Positions 16,310-24,992 of a stretch of 64,000 nt of DNA are shown in pieces. Each line of letters starts with the position of its first letter. Within the stretch, counting starts at the first letter, position 1. A program made the translations under genes and the position numbers. The notes below the pieces were generated by a model. The model was not told the DNA's origin. It was given only the letters and a program-made list of their open reading frames with translations, and ran no database searches. The DNA is from Bog-375 sp049698695 (lineage in GTDB: Bacteria > Acidobacteriota > Terriglobia > Bryobacterales > Bryobacteraceae), in contig JBAVYH010000072.1 of NCBI GenBank assembly GCA_049698695.1, forward strand, positions 1 through 64,000. The letters are read 5' to 3'.

Positions 16310-17611
16310 ATGGCGCTGGTTGTCGTCGGAGGCGTGGCCGCCGGCTTGAGCGCGGCCGCGCGGGCGCGCCGCCTGGACCCGCGTCTTCCCATCGTCGTCC
16401 TCGAGAAGGGGGCGGCGGTTTCTTACTCGGCGTGCGGCCTGCCGTACCTGCTGGAAGGCCGCGTACGCGAAGCGGCCGATCTGATCGTCCACACACCCGA
16501 GTACTTTCGCAAGGAGCGCAACATCGAAGTGCGCACGGGAGCGCGCGTGGCCGCGATCTCCCATCCGCGCCGCGAAGTGGCGCTCGAATCGGGCGAGCGC
16601 ATCAAGTACGAGCGCCTCATCATCGCCACCGGCGCGCGCTGCGACACCTCCGCCATCGCCGGCGCCTGCCAGCCGCACGTTTTCACTCTGCACACGCTCG
16701 AAGATGCTGAGCGGCTGCGCGCCTTCCTGCGCGACCGGCAGCCGCGGCGCGCTGTGGTGATCGGAGCCGGCTACATCGGCGTGGAAGCGGCCGACGCGCT
16801 ACGCCGCAACGGTCTGCGCGTCACCGTGCTCGAACGCGGCGCCGACGTTCTGCTGCGCGACGACGCGCCGTTTTCCGATGCCGTACGCCGCACGCTCGAG
16901 ACCCACGGCGTGGAGTTGCGCTGCGGTGTGAAGGTGGAGGCGATTGAAGCGGACCGTGTGGCGGATGTGCCCTGCGACCTGGTAGTGGTCGCGGCCGGCT
17001 TCAGACCCAACGCCGAACTTGCCAGCGACGCGGGCGTGGCGATCGGACGCACCGGCGCGATCGCCGCCGACGATCACATGGAGACCAACGTCCGCGGCAT
17101 TTTCGTTGCCGGCGATTGCGCCGAAACAACCCACTTGGTGACCGGCCGGCCAACCTGGATTCCGCTCGGCACCACCGCCAACAAGACCGGCCGCGTGGCG
17201 GGCGCCAATGCCGCCGGCGGGCGCGAGCGCTTTCCCGGCGTGGTGGGAACCTGCATTGTGGGAATCTTTGGGACCGCGTTCGCCGCTACCGGACTTTCGG
17301 TAGCGCAGGCGCGCGCTGAGGGACTAGCACCAGTGAGCGCGCGGATTGAGGCGTTCTCGCGGCCGCGCTATTACGATGGCGTCAAAACGACGGTCGAGCT
17401 GGTGGCGGATCGCGCTAGTAGCCGCCTCATTGGCGGGTCGGTGATTGGCGAAGACGGCGCCGCCGGCCGCATCAACGTCATCGCCGCCGCCCTGCATAAC
17501 CGCATGCGCGTGGAAGATTTTGAGCGCCTGGACCTGGCCTATTCCCCGCCCTTTTCCCCCGTCTGGGACCCTCTGCTGATTGCCGCGCAACAGCTCGAGA
17601 AGCAGTTGTAG
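16310..17611 (+). CDS. FAD/NAD(P)-dependent disulfide oxidoreductase (CoA-disulfide reductase-like)
   Basis: 433 residues with the pyridine nucleotide-disulfide oxidoreductase fold. The N-terminal FAD site is VVVGGVAAGLSAAARARR. The single redox cysteine of the CoA-disulfide reductase/NADH oxidase branch is in YSACGLPY. A second Rossmann site is AVVIGAGYIGVEAADAL, followed by the FAD-binding GIFVAGDCAETTH and a C-terminal dimer domain. It probably reduces CoA disulfide or oxygen with NAD(P)H. It starts six bases after the STAS gene. Confidence 0.88.
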   Translation: MALVVVGGVAAGLSAAARARRLDPRLPIVVLEKGAAVSYSACGLPYLLEGRVREAADLIVHTPEYFRKERNIEVRTGARVAAISHPRREVALESGERIKYERLIIATGARCDTSAIAGACQPHVFTLHTLEDAERLRAFLRDRQPRRAVVIGAGYIGVEAADALRRNGLRVTVLERGADVLLRDDAPFSDAVRRTLETHGVELRCGVKVEAIEADRVADVPCDLVVVAAGFRPNAELASDAGVAIGRTGAIAADDHMETNVRGIFVAGDCAETTHLVTGRPTWIPLGTTANKTGRVAGANAAGGRERFPGVVGTCIVGIFGTAFAATGLSVAQARAEGLAPVSARIEAFSRPRYYDGVKTTVELVADRASSRLIGGSVIGEDGAAGRINVIAAALHNRMRVEDFERLDLAYSPPFSPVWDPLLIAAQQLEKQL

Positions 17612-17616
17612 AGACG

Positions 17617-17695
17617 AGGCAGGGCAGGCCATCGCACTTTGTGACCTGTCGCCGGTCAGCGCACGACAGGCGACGAAAACCGATCGCCTGTCCTA
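17617..17695. repeat. Dispersed palindromic repeat, family B
   Basis: AGGCAGGGCAGGCCATCGC on the left and CGATCGCCTGTCCTA on the right form an imperfect long palindrome. Inner GACCTGTC/GACAGGCG arms lie between them. The element matches the copy at 20629-20715 in order and spacing. Confidence 0.6.
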
Positions 17696-17727
17696 CCGCC
17701 GGAGCACAGGCGCTACGCTACGGAGAG

Positions 17728-17958
17728 ATGAACGCGCGTCGACGGGAAGAGTGGAAGAAGGTTCTCGATTCCGAGGTGGAACGTTGGACCGCCAAGACCT
17801 ACGGAGAATTACTTTCCGAGTTACGCGAGGTGCAAGCGTACGGGGTCGAATTCGATTCCAAGAACTACAACGTGGAAGTGCAATTACTGGAGAACACCGA
17901 GGAGTACCTTCACGTCCTGGTGGGCATAGACGACGGCCGACTTCCAGCATGCATGTGA
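17728..17958 (+). CDS. Small acidic/basic protein of unknown function
   Basis: 76 residues from the ATG at 17728, with GGAGAG directly upstream. It is charged and helical at the N-terminus (RREEWKKVLDSEVERWTAKT, then YGELLSELREVQAY), then beta-like (YNVEVQLLENTEEYLHVLVG). It ends LPACM and a TGA stop. The same frame continues for about 14 codons after that stop and contains GFIRKK, which may be a lost C-terminus. I cannot name the family. Confidence 0.6.
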   Translation: MNARRREEWKKVLDSEVERWTAKTYGELLSELREVQAYGVEFDSKNYNVEVQLLENTEEYLHVLVGIDDGRLPACM

Positions 17959-18034
17959 CCCATGTGTCACGGCTTCATCCGCAAGAAAACACCTCCGCCA
18001 GTATGACATTTCTTGTTCGCACGGGGTGACTAGG

Positions 18035-18075
18035 CGTCGAGAAGAGTCTCGACGCGGCACGCAGGAGTGCGTGCG
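18035..18075. repeat. Two adjacent perfect hairpins
   Basis: A 9-base stem GCGTCGAGA/TCTCGACGC (18035-18056) is followed at once by a 7-base stem GCACGCA/TGCGTGC (18058-18075), each with a four-base loop. They lie upstream of modA and look like part of another dispersed palindromic element, not a terminator, because no T-run follows. Confidence 0.5.
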
Positions 18076-18114
18076 CCCCGTCGCTTCTCGTATCATGGTG
18101 CTTTGCCAATATCT

Positions 18115-18897
18115 ATGGAACTTCTGCGATGCTTATCCCGGTGGCTGCTGCTGGCGCTCGCGGTTTGCCCGGGCTCTGCATCGGCGGCCGGCGCGCAGAA
18201 ACTCACCGTTGCCGCAGCAGCGGACTTGCGTTTCGCGCTCGACGAACTGGCGCCTCAATTTCGCGCCGCGCACCCGGCGGTGGACCTGGCGATCACCTAC
18301 GGTTCCTCCGGCAACTTCTTCGCGCAGATTCAAAATGGCGCGCCTTTCGATGTGTTTCTGTCGGCCGACGTCGACTATCCGCGGCGGCTGATCGCGGCCG
18401 GTCTGGCAAGTAAGGACTCGCTGTTCCTCTACGGCGTGGGAAGGATCGTGGTGTGGGTGCCTGCGGCCTCCCGGCTCAACCCGGCCGCGCTTGGAATCCG
18501 CGTGCTGGGAGCGGCTGCGGTGCGGCACATCGCCATCGCCAACCCGCAACACGCTCCGTACGGACGCGCGGCCGTTGCAGCGTTGCGCTCGCTCGGCGTG
18601 TATGACCGCGTGGCGCCGAAGCTGGTGCTAGGGGAGAATATCGCTCAGGCCTTCGAGTTCGTGGAAAGCGGCGCGGCGGAAGTGGGAATCGTGGCGCTCT
18701 CGCTGGCGCTGGCGCCCGCCGCGCGCGGCCACGGCCGCTATTGGGAAGTTCCACAGGAGGCGTATCCGAAAATAGAGCAGGGCGGCGTGATCCTGACGCG
18801 CGCGCCGGCCAGCCCCGCCGCCCTGTTCCGCGCCTTCCTGCTTTCCGCAGAAGCGCGGCGCATCTTGAAAGAATACGGCTTTTCGGCGCCGCAATAA
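18115..18897 (+). CDS. modA: Molybdate ABC transporter, substrate-binding protein
   Basis: 260 residues from the ATG at 18115. The signal peptide is LSRWLLLALAVCPGSASA, so it is exported to the periplasm. ModA motifs follow: LTVAAAADLRFALDELAPQF, ITYGSSGNFFAQIQNGAPFD, VFLSADVDYPRRL, and IANPQHAPYGRAAVAAL. ENIAQAFEFVESGAAEVGIV forms part of the oxyanion site in this family. It is the first gene of modABC; modB starts two bases after its stop. Confidence 0.94.
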   Translation: MELLRCLSRWLLLALAVCPGSASAAGAQKLTVAAAADLRFALDELAPQFRAAHPAVDLAITYGSSGNFFAQIQNGAPFDVFLSADVDYPRRLIAAGLASKDSLFLYGVGRIVVWVPAASRLNPAALGIRVLGAAAVRHIAIANPQHAPYGRAAVAALRSLGVYDRVAPKLVLGENIAQAFEFVESGAAEVGIVALSLALAPAARGHGRYWEVPQEAYPKIEQGGVILTRAPASPAALFRAFLLSAEARRILKEYGFSAPQ

Positions 18898-18898
18898 T

Positions 18899-19573
18899 AT
18901 GGATTGGCAAGCCATCGGTTTGAGCCTGCGCCTGGCGCTCGCCACCACGCTGGTGCTGCAGGTGGTGGGCATCCCGCTGGCGTGGTGGGTTGCGTTTTCG
19001 CGGCGGCGCTGGAAATTCCTGGTGGAGGCGGTGGTGGCGTTGCCGCTGGTGCTGCCGCCGACGGTGCTGGGGTTTTACATCCTCATCGCCATCGGCCCGC
19101 GCAGCCCGGTAGGCGCGCTCTATGCGCGGCTCACCGGCGGGCTGCTGCCGTTTTCGTTTGGCGGGCTGCTGGTGGCTTCGGTGCTCTATAGCATGCCGTT
19201 CACGGTGCAGCCGATGGCGGCGGCCTTCGGCAGCGTGGACCGCAAGCTGCTCGAAGCCTCGTGGTGCCTGGGCGTTTCCCGCGCCGGCACGTTTCGCCGC
19301 GTGGTGGCGCCGCTGTCGCGGCAGGGCATCGCCACCGGCGCCATCCTCAGCTTCGCCCACACGGTGGGAGAATTCGGCGTCGTGCTGATGGTGGGCGGCG
19401 ATATCGCCGGTGTCACCCGCACTGTCTCGATCTCGATTTACGACCAGGCACAGTCGCTCGATTACACCGGCGCCTGGCACACATCGCTGCTGCTGCTGGG
19501 ATTCGCCTTCGTGGTGCTGGCCGCTACGTATTCGTGGCAGCGCCGCGCGTGGATGTTATGGCCGCCACACTAA
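18899..19573 (+). CDS. modB: Molybdate ABC transporter, permease
   Basis: 224 residues with about five membrane segments, the usual ModB size. The cytoplasmic EAA-type loop that contacts the ATPase is LEASWCLGVSRAGTFRRVV. LPLVLPPTVLGFYIL and FAHTVGEFGVVLMVGG are typical of molybdate permeases. It starts two bases after modA, and its end overlaps modC by 16 bases. Confidence 0.95.
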   Translation: MDWQAIGLSLRLALATTLVLQVVGIPLAWWVAFSRRRWKFLVEAVVALPLVLPPTVLGFYILIAIGPRSPVGALYARLTGGLLPFSFGGLLVASVLYSMPFTVQPMAAAFGSVDRKLLEASWCLGVSRAGTFRRVVAPLSRQGIATGAILSFAHTVGEFGVVLMVGGDIAGVTRTVSISIYDQAQSLDYTGAWHTSLLLLGFAFVVLAATYSWQRRAWMLWPPH

Positions 19574-20622
19574 CCGCCGAGTGCCGCACGGCGTTGCCGG
19601 GAGGCTTCCGGCTGGATGCGGCGCTGACCTTGCCCCTCGATCAGGCGCCGGTGACGGTGCTGTTCGGTCCTTCGGGCGCCGGCAAGACCACGCTGCTGCG
19701 CCTGCTGGCCGGACTGGAACGGCCGGCCGCGGGCAAAATCGTTTTCCGCGATCGAACCTGGTGCGACAGCGCGCGCGGCGTTTGGCTCGAGCCGCAGCAG
19801 CGCCGTGCCGGGCTGGTGTTTCAGGACTACGCGCTGTTCCCGCACCTGACGGTAGAGCGCAACGTGGCTTTCGCCGCGGATGCGCAAGCGGCCGCGCGCA
19901 TGATGGAACGCTTCGGGCTCACCGGCCTCGCCGGGCGGATGCCGCGCGCCATTTCGGGCGGCGAGCAACAGCGCGTGGCGCTGGCGCGCGCGCTGGCCGC
20001 TGAGCCGGAGCTGCTGTTGCTCGACGAACCGCTGTCGGCGCTTGACGCGGCCGCGCGCGTCCGCACGCGCCGCGAGCTGCGCGGGCTGCTCGCTTCGGCG
20101 GGCGTGCCCAGCATCGTTGTCACACACGACCGCACCGAGGCCATCGCGCTGGCCGATTGGATGGCGGTGATGGTGGACGGCCGCATCCTGCAAACCGGCC
20201 CGGTGCGCGAGGTCTTCGCGCGGCCGGCCACGGCGCAAGTGGCCGAAGCTGTGGGGGTGGAAAACGTTCTGCCGGCGGAAATCGTCTCGCGCACCGGCGG
20301 GCTGCTGCGCCTGGCCGTCGGCAGCGCCGCGATCGAGTGCCTGGATGGCGGCGAAAGCGGGCCGCTACTGGCCTCGATCCGCGCCGAAGACGTGGCGCTT
20401 ACCCGCGATCCGGCGCGCGCCTCCACCCAGCGCAACCGGCTGAGCGGCGTTGTGCGTGCGATTACCGTCGAAGGCCCGCTGGCGCGCGTCGAGATGGATT
20501 GCGGATTCCCTCTGATGGCGCTGGTCACGGCGCAATCCGCAGCAGACCTCAATCTGCAGCCCGGCGAATCGCTGGCCGCTGTCATCAAGACGACCTCGGT
20601 GCACCTGATCGCAGCCGGATAG
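19558..20622 (+). CDS. modC: Molybdate ABC transporter, ATP-binding protein
   Basis: 354 residues from the ATG at 19558, inside the end of modB. Walker A is GPSGAGKTT, signature SGGEQQRVALARAL, Walker B LLLLDEPLSALD, and the switch histidine is in VVTHDRTEA. After the ATPase core (about 230 residues) a TOBE/MOP-type domain runs to the end (RNRLSGVVRAITVEG) and should bind oxyanion for regulation. It is the last gene of modABC and is followed by a family B palindrome. Confidence 0.94.
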   Translation: MAATLTAECRTALPGGFRLDAALTLPLDQAPVTVLFGPSGAGKTTLLRLLAGLERPAAGKIVFRDRTWCDSARGVWLEPQQRRAGLVFQDYALFPHLTVERNVAFAADAQAAARMMERFGLTGLAGRMPRAISGGEQQRVALARALAAEPELLLLDEPLSALDAAARVRTRRELRGLLASAGVPSIVVTHDRTEAIALADWMAVMVDGRILQTGPVREVFARPATAQVAEAVGVENVLPAEIVSRTGGLLRLAVGSAAIECLDGGESGPLLASIRAEDVALTRDPARASTQRNRLSGVVRAITVEGPLARVEMDCGFPLMALVTAQSAADLNLQPGESLAAVIKTTSVHLIAAG

Positions 20623-20628
20623 CGCGAG

Positions 20629-20715
20629 TAGGACAGACCATCGCCTTTCGTGGTCTGTCATCGTTCAATTAACCGCGCCGCGTTGACAGACGACAAAAAC
20701 CGATCGTCTGTCCTA
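20629..20715. repeat. Dispersed palindromic repeat, family B
   Basis: TAGGACAGACCATCGCC (20629 on) and GATCGTCTGTCCTA (to 20715) are the outer arms. Inner arms GGTCTGTC and GACAGACGACAAAAACC resemble those of the copy at 17617-17695. It lies between the convergent modC and metallo-beta-lactamase-fold genes. Confidence 0.65.
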
Positions 20716-20722
20716 CCTTGTC

Positions 20723-21436
20723 CTACTTCCCGTACCAGTCGCGCAAGCGCACTTCAATGCCGCTGCCGGCGAGAGCTTTGGCGAAGACGGTCAGGTCGCT
20801 GCCGCGGTAGTGGTACGGGTAGACAATCGACGGATGGAACGCGCGCACCGCCGCGGCTGCTTCCTGTGGGGGCATGGTGTAAGGCAGGTTCATGCAGACG
20901 AAAGCGACGTCTATGTTCTTGAGCGCTCGCATTTCGGGGATGTCCTCGGTGTCGGCGCTGAAGTAGAAACGCTTGCCGCCGTACGTGACCACGTACCCGT
21001 TATCGCGGCCCTTAGGGTGGTAGAGTTCCCCCGGTTGGGGGCCGCGCGTCAGGTTGTACGCCGGCACGGCCTCAACCAGGAATGGCCCGAGGGTTTTCCG
21101 TTCGCCATTTGAGATCACGGTGCAACCGGTGATGCTGGCAGCGACGGTTTTAGGCCCCAGGATCACCGTGCCCGGCTTGCGCAGCTTGTCGACGATGGCC
21201 GGCGCCATGTGGTCGGCGTGGATGTGGGAGATCAGTATGTAGTCGGCCGCGGGCAAATCGTCGTATGAACCGAAAGCAGGGTCGACGTAGAGCACTTTTC
21301 CACCCGCCTGAATCATGAGGCTCGCATGCTGGATGGGGGTGATGCGGAGCGTACCCGCGGAGGTTGCGAATTCTTCGGGAGCGGCGGCAAACCCCAAGCC
21401 CGCCGCCAGGGACAGGATCAATGCCAGACGTTGCAT
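20723..21436 (-). CDS. Exported MBL-fold metal-dependent hydrolase
   Basis: 237 residues from the ATG at 21436. A signal peptide (LALILSLAAGLGFAAA) is followed by a metallo-beta-lactamase fold. The metal site is ISHIHADH, with later ligands likely in FSADTED and YPYHYRGSDL. The overall pattern (HASLMIQAGGKVLYVDPAF) is that of the UPF0173/UlaG-like branch of MBL proteins. The substrate is unknown. It is convergent with modC. Confidence 0.85.
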   Translation of the reverse strand: MQRLALILSLAAGLGFAAAPEEFATSAGTLRITPIQHASLMIQAGGKVLYVDPAFGSYDDLPAADYILISHIHADHMAPAIVDKLRKPGTVILGPKTVAASITGCTVISNGERKTLGPFLVEAVPAYNLTRGPQPGELYHPKGRDNGYVVTYGGKRFYFSADTEDIPEMRALKNIDVAFVCMNLPYTMPPQEAAAAVRAFHPSIVYPYHYRGSDLTVFAKALAGSGIEVRLRDWYGK

Positions 21437-21489
21437 AGCAGTTGATTGTAGCCGAATCGGCGAGTAGCATAAAGCGGCTACGCGCAAGC

Positions 21490-21533
21490 AAAAAAAAGCG
21501 CTCCCTCCCGGCCTGGAAACCGGGAAGGAGCGC
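21490..21533 (-). terminator. Intrinsic terminator reading leftward
   Basis: On the minus strand a 14-base stem with one mismatch (21498-21511 with 21520-21533, loop of 8) is followed by a run of eight T (plus-strand A at 21490-21497). This is one of the clearest intrinsic terminators in the window. The nearest upstream minus-strand coding stop is at 21796, about 260 bases away, so it may end a separate short transcript. Confidence 0.75.
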
Positions 21534-21690
21534 TGAAAGGTTCTCTGTCGAATATCGGGTTAAGCGCCGCCGAGCCAGGCAGCGCCGCGATCAGGCCGCC
21601 GATCGAGCAGGAAACCAGCCGGCGTGGGGTCCGGCTGTTCGGATGTTCCGGCATTTGTAACGTGCGTTCAACCCTGTCACCTTTTGTTAA
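21490..21690 (-). ncRNA. Candidate small RNA or very short gene
   Basis: About 200 bases on the minus strand lie between a possible promoter (TTGACC at 21718-21713, 17-base spacer, weak TACCGT at 21695-21690) and the strong terminator at 21490-21533. A 58-codon frame starting MPEHPNSRTPRRLVSCSIGG runs through the terminator itself and has no ribosome site, so a non-coding RNA fits at least as well. No known RNA family was recognised. The rest of the gap to 21795 shows nothing clear. Confidence 0.28.
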
Positions 21691-21795
21691 CGGTACCAGT
21701 ACCGAATACCGAGGTCAATAAACGCTTACTATCCTTCGGTCATAGTCTGAGTTATCCGGAAGTAATTGCATAACTTCCCGTAGTTAGATGAATGA

Positions 21796-23226
21796 TTACA
21801 CGAACTTAATGCGGCGCAACGCAACTGCAACCATACGCAGCAGCATCCAGCCGTGCCGCCAGCGCTGGATGTTGGTTTCGCCGTAAGTGCGAGCGCCGTA
21901 ACGCACCGGCATGTCGGCAATCTTGAGATTGAACCGGGCGGCGCCGAAGATCAGGTCGAAATCCCCAAAGGGATCGAAATCGCCGAGCCATGAGCGGTTC
22001 TCCGCGATGACGCGGTAATCGCGCCGGCCCAGCACTTTGGTTCCGCAGAGGGTGTCCTTGATGTTCTGCCCCAGCAGCCAACTGAACGCCAGGCTAAAGA
22101 ATTTGTTGCCGAGGAAATTGAAAAACCGCATGGCCTGATCCTGCATGGGATAAACCAGGCGGACGCCGTTGATGAAATCGCCGCAGCCGGCCAGCCACGC
22201 GTCATAAAAGCGCGGGAGGTCCTCGGGGGCGACGGTAAGGTCGGCATCGAGGATCATCAAGAGATCGCCGGTGGCCTGCGAGAAGCCCAGGCGCACGGCG
22301 TCGCCCTTGCCCTTGCCGGTTTGGCGGAATAGCCTGGCGGGATAACCGGGGCGGCGGGCGATTTCGCGTTCCACGGCCTGGTAGGTGCCGTCCTGGGAGT
22401 GGCCCTCGACGACGATCAGCTCGGTGCCGGAGCCCATTTGGGGAAGGCGATCGAAGATGCGCGGGATGTTGCCCTCCTCATTGCGCGCCGCCACAATCAC
22501 GCTCACGCTGGCTTGGCGGCCGGACAGCGGCGCCGGCCGGGGGCGGGCCACCAGTATATTGGTGATCGCCAGGTGCGAGAACGGCCACAGCCGCACCAGG
22601 TACCGGTTTGCCAGCGCGCCGGCCAGAGGCACATATACCGGGCACATCAGCTCGCGCGAATGGCGGATCACTTCAAAGCGCGCCAAGCCGAGCAGGTTGA
22701 CGACATCGCCCACCGTCAGCCAGTTTTGCGGGAGCAGGCGTTTCACCAGCCCCAGGGTTTCCGCCACGCGGCGCGGAGCTTCCCACAGGCTGCTGTAGAA
22801 GTTGAGAAAGACTCGCGTCGCGGGATGGCAATGGTCGGCGATGCGCGCCAAGACGGCTTGCACGTCCCAAACGTCGTTGATCAGATCGGAGCAAATGACG
22901 GCATCGAATTTCTCTTCGAGGCGGAAATCGTGCGCGTCGGCGTGGAGGAAGCGCAGTTCGGGATGGCGTTGCTCGGCCAGGCGCACCATCTCGGCGGAGA
23001 AGTCGATGCCGACGCCCAGCGACGGGCGCAACGCAGCCAGCAGATCGCCGGTACCGGAGCCGATTTCGAGCACGCGCGCGCCCGCAGGAATGGCGAAGGA
23101 GAACCACCGCGCGAGTTGGTCGCGGTAATAGCGGCGCAGCGGCTGCCAGCGGTGGATTTGGCGGGCGAATTCGTCCCAGAATTCCCTCCGCTGTTCGGTG
23201 TACTTGGACTGCTCGGGGTTTACCAT
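21796..23226 (-). CDS. Methyltransferase-glycosyltransferase 2 fusion protein
   Basis: 476 residues. The N-terminal half is a class I SAM methyltransferase (ARVLEIGSGTGDLLAAL near residues 50-66, then LHADAHDFRLEEKFDAVICS). The C-terminal half (from about residue 235) is a GT-A family 2 glycosyltransferase: VSVIVAARNEEGNIP, a DAD metal site in LMILDADLTVAPED, and an acceptor block LGDFDPFGDFDLIFG. It resembles dolichol-phosphate-mannose-type transferases and may make or modify a lipid-linked sugar. A GT39-like membrane protein, a likely user of such donors, lies just upstream on the same strand. The gene at 46.7 kb has the same two domains in reverse order. Confidence 0.85.
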   Translation of the reverse strand: MVNPEQSKYTEQRREFWDEFARQIHRWQPLRRYYRDQLARWFSFAIPAGARVLEIGSGTGDLLAALRPSLGVGIDFSAEMVRLAEQRHPELRFLHADAHDFRLEEKFDAVICSDLINDVWDVQAVLARIADHCHPATRVFLNFYSSLWEAPRRVAETLGLVKRLLPQNWLTVGDVVNLLGLARFEVIRHSRELMCPVYVPLAGALANRYLVRLWPFSHLAITNILVARPRPAPLSGRQASVSVIVAARNEEGNIPRIFDRLPQMGSGTELIVVEGHSQDGTYQAVEREIARRPGYPARLFRQTGKGKGDAVRLGFSQATGDLLMILDADLTVAPEDLPRFYDAWLAGCGDFINGVRLVYPMQDQAMRFFNFLGNKFFSLAFSWLLGQNIKDTLCGTKVLGRRDYRVIAENRSWLGDFDPFGDFDLIFGAARFNLKIADMPVRYGARTYGETNIQRWRHGWMLLRMVAVALRRIKFV

Positions 23227-23395
23227 GGCGACTTATTTTTTGTGCCGGGCACGGGCCGGGCATACACGGCCCCTACGGCGCGCGGGGCTCGGCACGGTAC
23301 CGATTCGGAGCCACGTGTTGCCAAAAGCTACAAAAGACTGCGCCCGCAAGCGGGCGTCGGCAGGCTGAAGCCCGCCCCACCAATGCATGACGGGT

Positions 23396-24988
23396 TCACT
23401 TTTTCTTGGGCGGAGGCGGAGGCGGTGGCTTCCATTTCCAATATACGACGCAGTCCTGTTCGCTATCCTCGTACTTCTTGTCGAACGCGGCGGCGACGCC
23501 GAGCTTATCCAACTCGTCGGAGTCCTCGCAACTGGCGACAGCGGCGAAGTCTCCGGCGGCGATTTTCCGGATCAATTCCGCTTTGGGAAAGATGTGCAGC
23601 GACTTTTCCATCTGGGGTTTCAGGTTGAGCTTGTGCGAATCGGCGTGCTCCATGCCGGGGGGAGGAGTGCGGCGGGTCAGGAAGTAGATCGCCTCATCGG
23701 CAAACACGGGCGCGCCGCGCGGTGCGACTTGGTCCAGCTTGCGGGCGATCGCTTCCAGCCGGCCCCACCACTCGGCCCCGTCCCAATCGTCGTACAGGTC
23801 CCTGGCCAGCGAGATCGCCAGAATAGCGCTCACGAAAGCCGCTGCCCAGCGCGGCCGCACGGGTCTGGCGAACAGCGACACGATGTAAGACAACCCCGCC
23901 ACCGCCAGGATGGCCAGGAACGGAAGGGTCAGAAGATAATACCGGGCGAAGGTGGGATGCGCGGTGGAAATGTGCAAGCCCATGCCCAGCGCCAGCCAGC
24001 CGCACAGATAGAATGGCGCGCGCGCCGCGCGGTCCCAGTCACTGCGGAAGCGGACGAAGAACACGCCCGCCGCCACCAGGATTGCGAGCAAGATCGCCTG
24101 CGGGTCGTTGGCCCAGGCGGTGAGCACATCGGCATCGTGCGCGGTGGCGCCCGACCAGGCCACTTGGCGGTAAAGGAGATGGTATTCGAAGACGTCGAAG
24201 ATCAACGCACGCGGGGCGCGCAGCAGCAGCGGGAGAAACGGCAGCAGCGGAACCGCCGCCCCGCCCAGGAAGCCCGCCAGCTTTGTCCAGCGAGCGCCGG
24301 CGCGATTGTAGACCAGCAGCCACAACAGCAGGATGGGAGCCGCCGCCGAGGCGAGCAGGGTGGCGCCGGCGGCGGCCACAACCGAGGACCCGGCCGCCGC
24401 CGCGAGCAGCCAGCCGCGGCGCTCCACCGACCATAGCGCGCAGCGATACGCCACCACCAGAAGGAAGAAGCAGAGTGCGTAGCCTTGCGCGATCGTCGAG
24501 TAATCCACCAATTGATGGTTCAGACCCACCAGCGCCACCACCGCTAAGGCACCGGCCAGGCGCCAACGGGCAATGGGGAACCGTGCATAAACCGCCTGCG
24601 CGGCCAGCAGCACGGCCGCTGCGGCCATCATCGCCGCCACCGCGTGCGCAGTGCGCCAGGTATCGCCGAACAATCGCATCCACCCGGCATTCCAATAGGC
24701 GTTCAGCGGGGCTTGCGGAAAGAAGAAATCCAGGTAGGGCGCCTTTCCCCTGTCGATGAGCTGGGCGGCAAGCAGGTGGAATCCTTCGTCCCAGGCGAAG
24801 GCGAGAGTCTGCGCATAGACGGCCAGCCCGGCGGTCAGGAGTGCCGCCGCCAAGGCAAGCGGCGCCCATGGCCGGCGCCAGAGTTTTTCGCGCGGCTGGT
24901 TACCGGCCGGCGCCGCGACAGTTTCTTGCGCGGCGAGAGGCTCGGGGAGCTGCGGCGCGCCGGCTAGCGGATCGGTGGTTCCCGCCAT
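23396..24988 (-). CDS. GT39-like integral membrane glycosyltransferase
   Basis: 530 residues with about ten hydrophobic segments after a Pro/Ala-rich cytoplasmic start. The first periplasmic loop carries an acidic pair (FAWDEGFHLLAAQLI) and then APYLDFFFPQAPLN, as in lipid-phosphate-sugar dependent transferases of the GT39/ArnT/PMT type. The C-terminal soluble part is short and ends in KWKPPPPPPPKKK, an unusual proline-lysine tail. It shares strand and neighbourhood with the methyltransferase-GT2 fusion, which could provide its donor. The acceptor is unknown. Confidence 0.78.
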   Translation of the reverse strand: MAGTTDPLAGAPQLPEPLAAQETVAAPAGNQPREKLWRRPWAPLALAAALLTAGLAVYAQTLAFAWDEGFHLLAAQLIDRGKAPYLDFFFPQAPLNAYWNAGWMRLFGDTWRTAHAVAAMMAAAAVLLAAQAVYARFPIARWRLAGALAVVALVGLNHQLVDYSTIAQGYALCFFLLVVAYRCALWSVERRGWLLAAAAGSSVVAAAGATLLASAAAPILLLWLLVYNRAGARWTKLAGFLGGAAVPLLPFLPLLLRAPRALIFDVFEYHLLYRQVAWSGATAHDADVLTAWANDPQAILLAILVAAGVFFVRFRSDWDRAARAPFYLCGWLALGMGLHISTAHPTFARYYLLTLPFLAILAVAGLSYIVSLFARPVRPRWAAAFVSAILAISLARDLYDDWDGAEWWGRLEAIARKLDQVAPRGAPVFADEAIYFLTRRTPPPGMEHADSHKLNLKPQMEKSLHIFPKAELIRKIAAGDFAAVASCEDSDELDKLGVAAAFDKKYEDSEQDCVVYWKWKPPPPPPPKKK

Positions 24989-24992
24989 GGCG

